Shown: in pieces, positions 61,716 to 64,000 of the stretch | How positions within the stretch are numbered: position 1 is the stretch's first letter | Layout: the number at the start of each line of letters is the position of its first letter | DNA from: DATFDN01 sp963756495 | GTDB lineage: Bacteria; Pseudomonadota; Alphaproteobacteria; Acetobacterales; Acetobacteraceae | Length of the DNA stretch: 64,000 nt | Assembly (NCBI GenBank): GCA_963756495.1 | Contig: CAVWNS010000001.1 | Coordinates: 715,969-779,968, forward strand | Direction: 5' to 3' | Notes under the pieces: model-generated | What the model was told of the DNA's origin: nothing | The model's input: only the letters and a program-made list of their open reading frames with translations | Database searches by the model: none | Program-made: the position numbers and the translations under genes

Positions 61716-61981
61716 CGTCCCGCCGCGTCCCGCAGGCGGCGCAGCATGGCGCTGTCCAGCTCGGTCGGGATGGGGCGGCGCCCGCAGAGCCAGTCGGCCA
61801 GATCGGCGTCCGGCAGCTCCATCACCGCCTCCAGCGCCTCCAGCTCGGCCTCGCTCAGCGCGGCGATGCGCGGCGCGACGAAGCCGCCGATCAGCAGGTC
61901 GGCCTCGTGCGTGCCACGATGGGTCGCACGGTACAGCAGCCGCCGGCGGCGCGGGTCGAGGGTAGAACCTGGTTCATTCAT
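61712..61981 (-). CDS. sdhE: Succinate dehydrogenase assembly factor SdhE
   Basis: Small (89 residues) helical protein that helps attach FAD covalently to SdhA. The conserved RGxxE motif is seen in YRATHRGTHEADLLIGGFV, followed by LSEAELEALEAVMELPDADL and ADWLCGRRPIP. The ATG at 61981 starts MNEPGSTLDPRRRRLLY; an upstream start at 62011 is less likely. It overlaps mfd by four bases and is divergent from recG, the usual alphaproteobacterial order. Confidence 0.95.
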   Translation of the reverse strand: MNEPGSTLDPRRRRLLYRATHRGTHEADLLIGGFVAPRIAALSEAELEALEAVMELPDADLADWLCGRRPIPTELDSAMLRRLRDAAGR

Positions 61982-62023
61982 GGGCACGCTGCGATATAGC
62001 CACGCACCCACCCACTGTCAGCC

Positions 62024-64000
62024 GTGCCCGACGACACTCTCGCCCCGCTTTTCGCGCCCCTGACCTCGCTGCGCGGCATAGGACCCGCGCTGGCGCGGCT
62101 GTTCGCGAAGGCCACGGGCGGAGAGCGGGTGATCGACCTGCTGTTCCATCTGCCGGATTCCTATGTCGACCGACGGGTGCGACCGACCATCGCGCGCGCC
62201 CGCCCCGGCCAGACGGTGACCCTGGAAGTCGAGGTGATCCGCCATGAGGCGCCGTCCCGCGCCCGCCAACCCTGGCGGGTGATCGTGCGCGACGAGACGG
62301 GCTTTGCCGAGCTGGTCTTCTTCAGCCCGACCCGGGCCGCGCAGATGCCGGTGGGGACAAAGCTGCTGGTCTCGGGCAAGCTCGACCGCTTCGGCGATCG
62401 GCTGACAATGGCGCATCCCGAGCATGTGATGCCGGCCGAGCACGCCGACCGCCTGCCCCCCATCGAGCCGGTCTGGCCGCTGACCGCCGGGCTCTGGCCG
62501 CGCCACGTCGCTGCGGGCATGGCCCAGGTGCTCGCACGGGTTCCGGAGTTGGCGGAATGGCACGACGCGGCGCTGCGGCGGCGCGAGGCCTGGCCGGACT
62601 TCGCCGCCGCCCTGCGCGCGGTCCAGGCGCCCACCGCCCTACCCGAGCCCGGCGCGCGCACCCGGCTTGCCTATGACGAGCTGCTGGCCGGGCAGGTGGC
62701 GCTGCATCTGGTGCGCGGGCGGGTGCGCGCGCGCCCTGGCCGCGCACTGGGCGGCGACGGGCGGCTGCGCGCGCGCGCGCTGGAGCGTTTCGGCCACAAG
62801 CCCACCCCGTCGCAGGTGGCGGCATTGGCCGAGATCGACGCCGACCTCGCCGCGCCACGGCGGATGCTGCGGCTGCTGCAAGGCGATGTCGGGTCCGGCA
62901 AGACGCTGATCGCCATCCTGGCGATGCTGCGTGCCGTGGAGGCGGGCGCGCAGGCGGCGCTGATGGCGCCCACCGAGGTGCTGGCCCGGCAGCACCATCG
63001 CACGCTCTCGCGCCTCGTCCCGGTGCCTGTGGCGCTGCTGACCGGCTCGGTGAAGGGCGGCGCGCGCGCGCTGATCCTGCGCGGACTGGCGGACGGCGAG
63101 ATCCCGCTGGTGGTGGGCACCCACGCGCTGTTCCAGGAGCAGGTCGCCTATCGCGACCTCGCCGTGGCGGTCATCGACGAGCAGCACCGCTTCGGCGTGA
63201 CCCAGCGGCTGACGCTGGGCGACAAGGGCGCGCAAGCCGACGTGCTGGTGATGACGGCGACGCCCATCCCGCGCACCTTGCTGCTGACGCAATGGGGCGA
63301 GATGGAAGTGAGCCGGCTGATTGGCAAGCCGGCCGGACGCCAGCCGATCCGCACCACGCTGCACTCGCTCGCCACCATGGCAGACGTGCTGGACGCGCTG
63401 GCGCGCAAGCTGGGCGAAGGCGCGCAGATCTACTGGGTCTGCCCGCTGGTGGCCGAGAGCGAGGCAAGCGACCTCGCCGCCGCCGAGGTGCGCTTCGCGC
63501 TGCTGCGGGAACGCTTCGGCTCCACCGTCGGCCTCGCGCACGGCCAGTTGGACCCCGAGCGGCGCGACGCCGCCCTGGCCGATTTCGCGGCGGCGCGCAT
63601 TCGGCTGCTGGTCGCAACCACGGTGATCGAGGTGGGCGTCGATGTGCCGGCGGCGAGCGTGATGGTGGTCGAGCACGCCGAGCGCTTCGGCCTGGCGCAG
63701 CTGCACCAGTTGCGCGGCCGCGTGGGGCGCGGCGCGACGGCGAGCTTCTGCCTGCTGCTGCATGATGACGGCCTGAACGAGCAGGCCCGCCGCCGGCTGC
63801 TGATGCTGCGCGACACCGAGGACGGGTTCGTCATCGCCGACACCGATTTCCGCCTGCGCGGCGGCGGCGACGTGCTGGGCACGCGCCAAGCGGGTCTGCC
63901 CGGCTTCCGCTTGGCCGACCCGATCGCGCACGAGGGGTTGCTGCACATGGCCAGCCGCGACGCGGCGCTGCTCATCGAGAAGGACCCGATCCTGACCAGC
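62024..64000 (+). CDS. recG: ATP-dependent DNA helicase RecG, partial
   Basis: Branched-DNA helicase that regresses stalled replication forks. The frame is open from GTG 62024 to the right edge (659 codons), so about 35-45 C-terminal residues are missing. The wedge domain (LTSLRGIGPALARLFAKATG, LLFHLPDSYVDRR) comes first, then Walker A LLQGDVGSGKTLIAILAMLR, VIDEQHRFGV, MTATPIPRTLLLTQWGEM, ATTVIEVGVDVPAASVMVVE and HQLRGRVGRG. Reading frame intact. Confidence 0.96.
   Translation, partial: MPDDTLAPLFAPLTSLRGIGPALARLFAKATGGERVIDLLFHLPDSYVDRRVRPTIARARPGQTVTLEVEVIRHEAPSRARQPWRVIVRDETGFAELVFFSPTRAAQMPVGTKLLVSGKLDRFGDRLTMAHPEHVMPAEHADRLPPIEPVWPLTAGLWPRHVAAGMAQVLARVPELAEWHDAALRRREAWPDFAAALRAVQAPTALPEPGARTRLAYDELLAGQVALHLVRGRVRARPGRALGGDGRLRARALERFGHKPTPSQVAALAEIDADLAAPRRMLRLLQGDVGSGKTLIAILAMLRAVEAGAQAALMAPTEVLARQHHRTLSRLVPVPVALLTGSVKGGARALILRGLADGEIPLVVGTHALFQEQVAYRDLAVAVIDEQHRFGVTQRLTLGDKGAQADVLVMTATPIPRTLLLTQWGEMEVSRLIGKPAGRQPIRTTLHSLATMADVLDALARKLGEGAQIYWVCPLVAESEASDLAAAEVRFALLRERFGSTVGLAHGQLDPERRDAALADFAAARIRLLVATTVIEVGVDVPAASVMVVEHAERFGLAQLHQLRGRVGRGATASFCLLLHDDGLNEQARRRLLMLRDTEDGFVIADTDFRLRGGGDVLGTRQAGLPGFRLADPIAHEGLLHMASRDAALLIEKDPILTS

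Noticed and set aside
1..64000. CRISPR array, tRNA, rRNA, prophage or insertion sequence
   Set aside because: No spaced direct-repeat array, no cloverleaf or rRNA-like sequence seen in the gaps, and no integrase, transposase or phage structural gene found.

Overview
The window is a 64 kb piece of chromosome from a GC-rich (roughly 70%) alphaproteobacterium. FlbT and FlaF flagellin regulators, sigma-54-type flagellar promoters, pyruvate phosphate dikinase, alpha-type two-subunit GlyQS, and the mfd-sdhE-recG and mutS-glnD neighbourhoods all fit Rhodospirillales, most likely Acetobacteraceae. There is no rRNA gene, so the genus is not fixed. Most genes are chromosomal core or near-core; I see no prophage, insertion sequence, integron, CRISPR array or tRNA gene.

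Layout. 1-3.4 kb: an eno-ftsB-glycosyltransferase operon (minus strand; the last gene runs off the left end) beside a divergent gene for a small secreted protein. 3.4-13.9 kb: argH-lptM (minus), then a plus-strand run of a TlpA-like thioredoxin, helicase HrpB, a DegP/DegQ-like lipoprotein protease, an OmpR-type response regulator with its kinase, a small secreted protein, an outer-membrane beta-barrel and a WecG/TagA glycosyltransferase. 13.9-19.4 kb: mutS overlapping glnD, both broken by many single-base indels. 19.4-26.6 kb: a DUF2076 protein and CoA-binding protein (minus), then glyQ, glyS and ppdK (plus). 26.6-39 kb: a flagellar locus with fliK-flgD leftwards and flgE-flgK-flgL, flagellin, flbT, flaF and a DUF1217 gene rightwards, followed by a TPR-methyltransferase and a TPR O-GlcNAc-transferase-like gene that probably modify flagellin. 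39-43.2 kb: a compact minus-strand operon of circularly permuted ATP-grasp, alpha-E protein and two transglutaminase-like proteins. 43.7-45.9 kb: a large secreted glycoside-hydrolase-like protein. 46.7-52.1 kb: a DEAD-box helicase, a hybrid sensor kinase, a Crp/Fnr regulator and a receiver protein. 52.3-58.2 kb: gamma-glutamyltransferase, cupin, MFS transporter, fumarase/aspartase-superfamily lyase and a MaoC/FAS1-like hydratase, which looks like a small catabolic or detoxification cluster. 58.3-64 kb: mfd and sdhE (minus) divergent from recG (plus, cut by the right end).

A striking feature is the uneven quality of reading frames. Long stretches (eno to HK, glyQ to flgE, the ATP-grasp gene to ggt, mfd to recG) are almost clean. 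Three blocks (about 13.5-19.4, 30.8-39.7 and 54.9-58.3 kb) carry dense one-base indels in nearly every gene, yet the protein sequence on both sides of each break stays well conserved and catalytic motifs survive. This fits assembly or basecalling error in very GC-rich DNA better than true gene decay, but decay cannot be excluded from sequence alone. Interrupted genes are listed at their full inferred span.

The most interesting biology is the ATP-grasp/alpha-E/transglutaminase operon (product unknown), the flagellin-linked TPR modification pair, and three sigma-54-like promoters placed in front of the flagellar transcription units.
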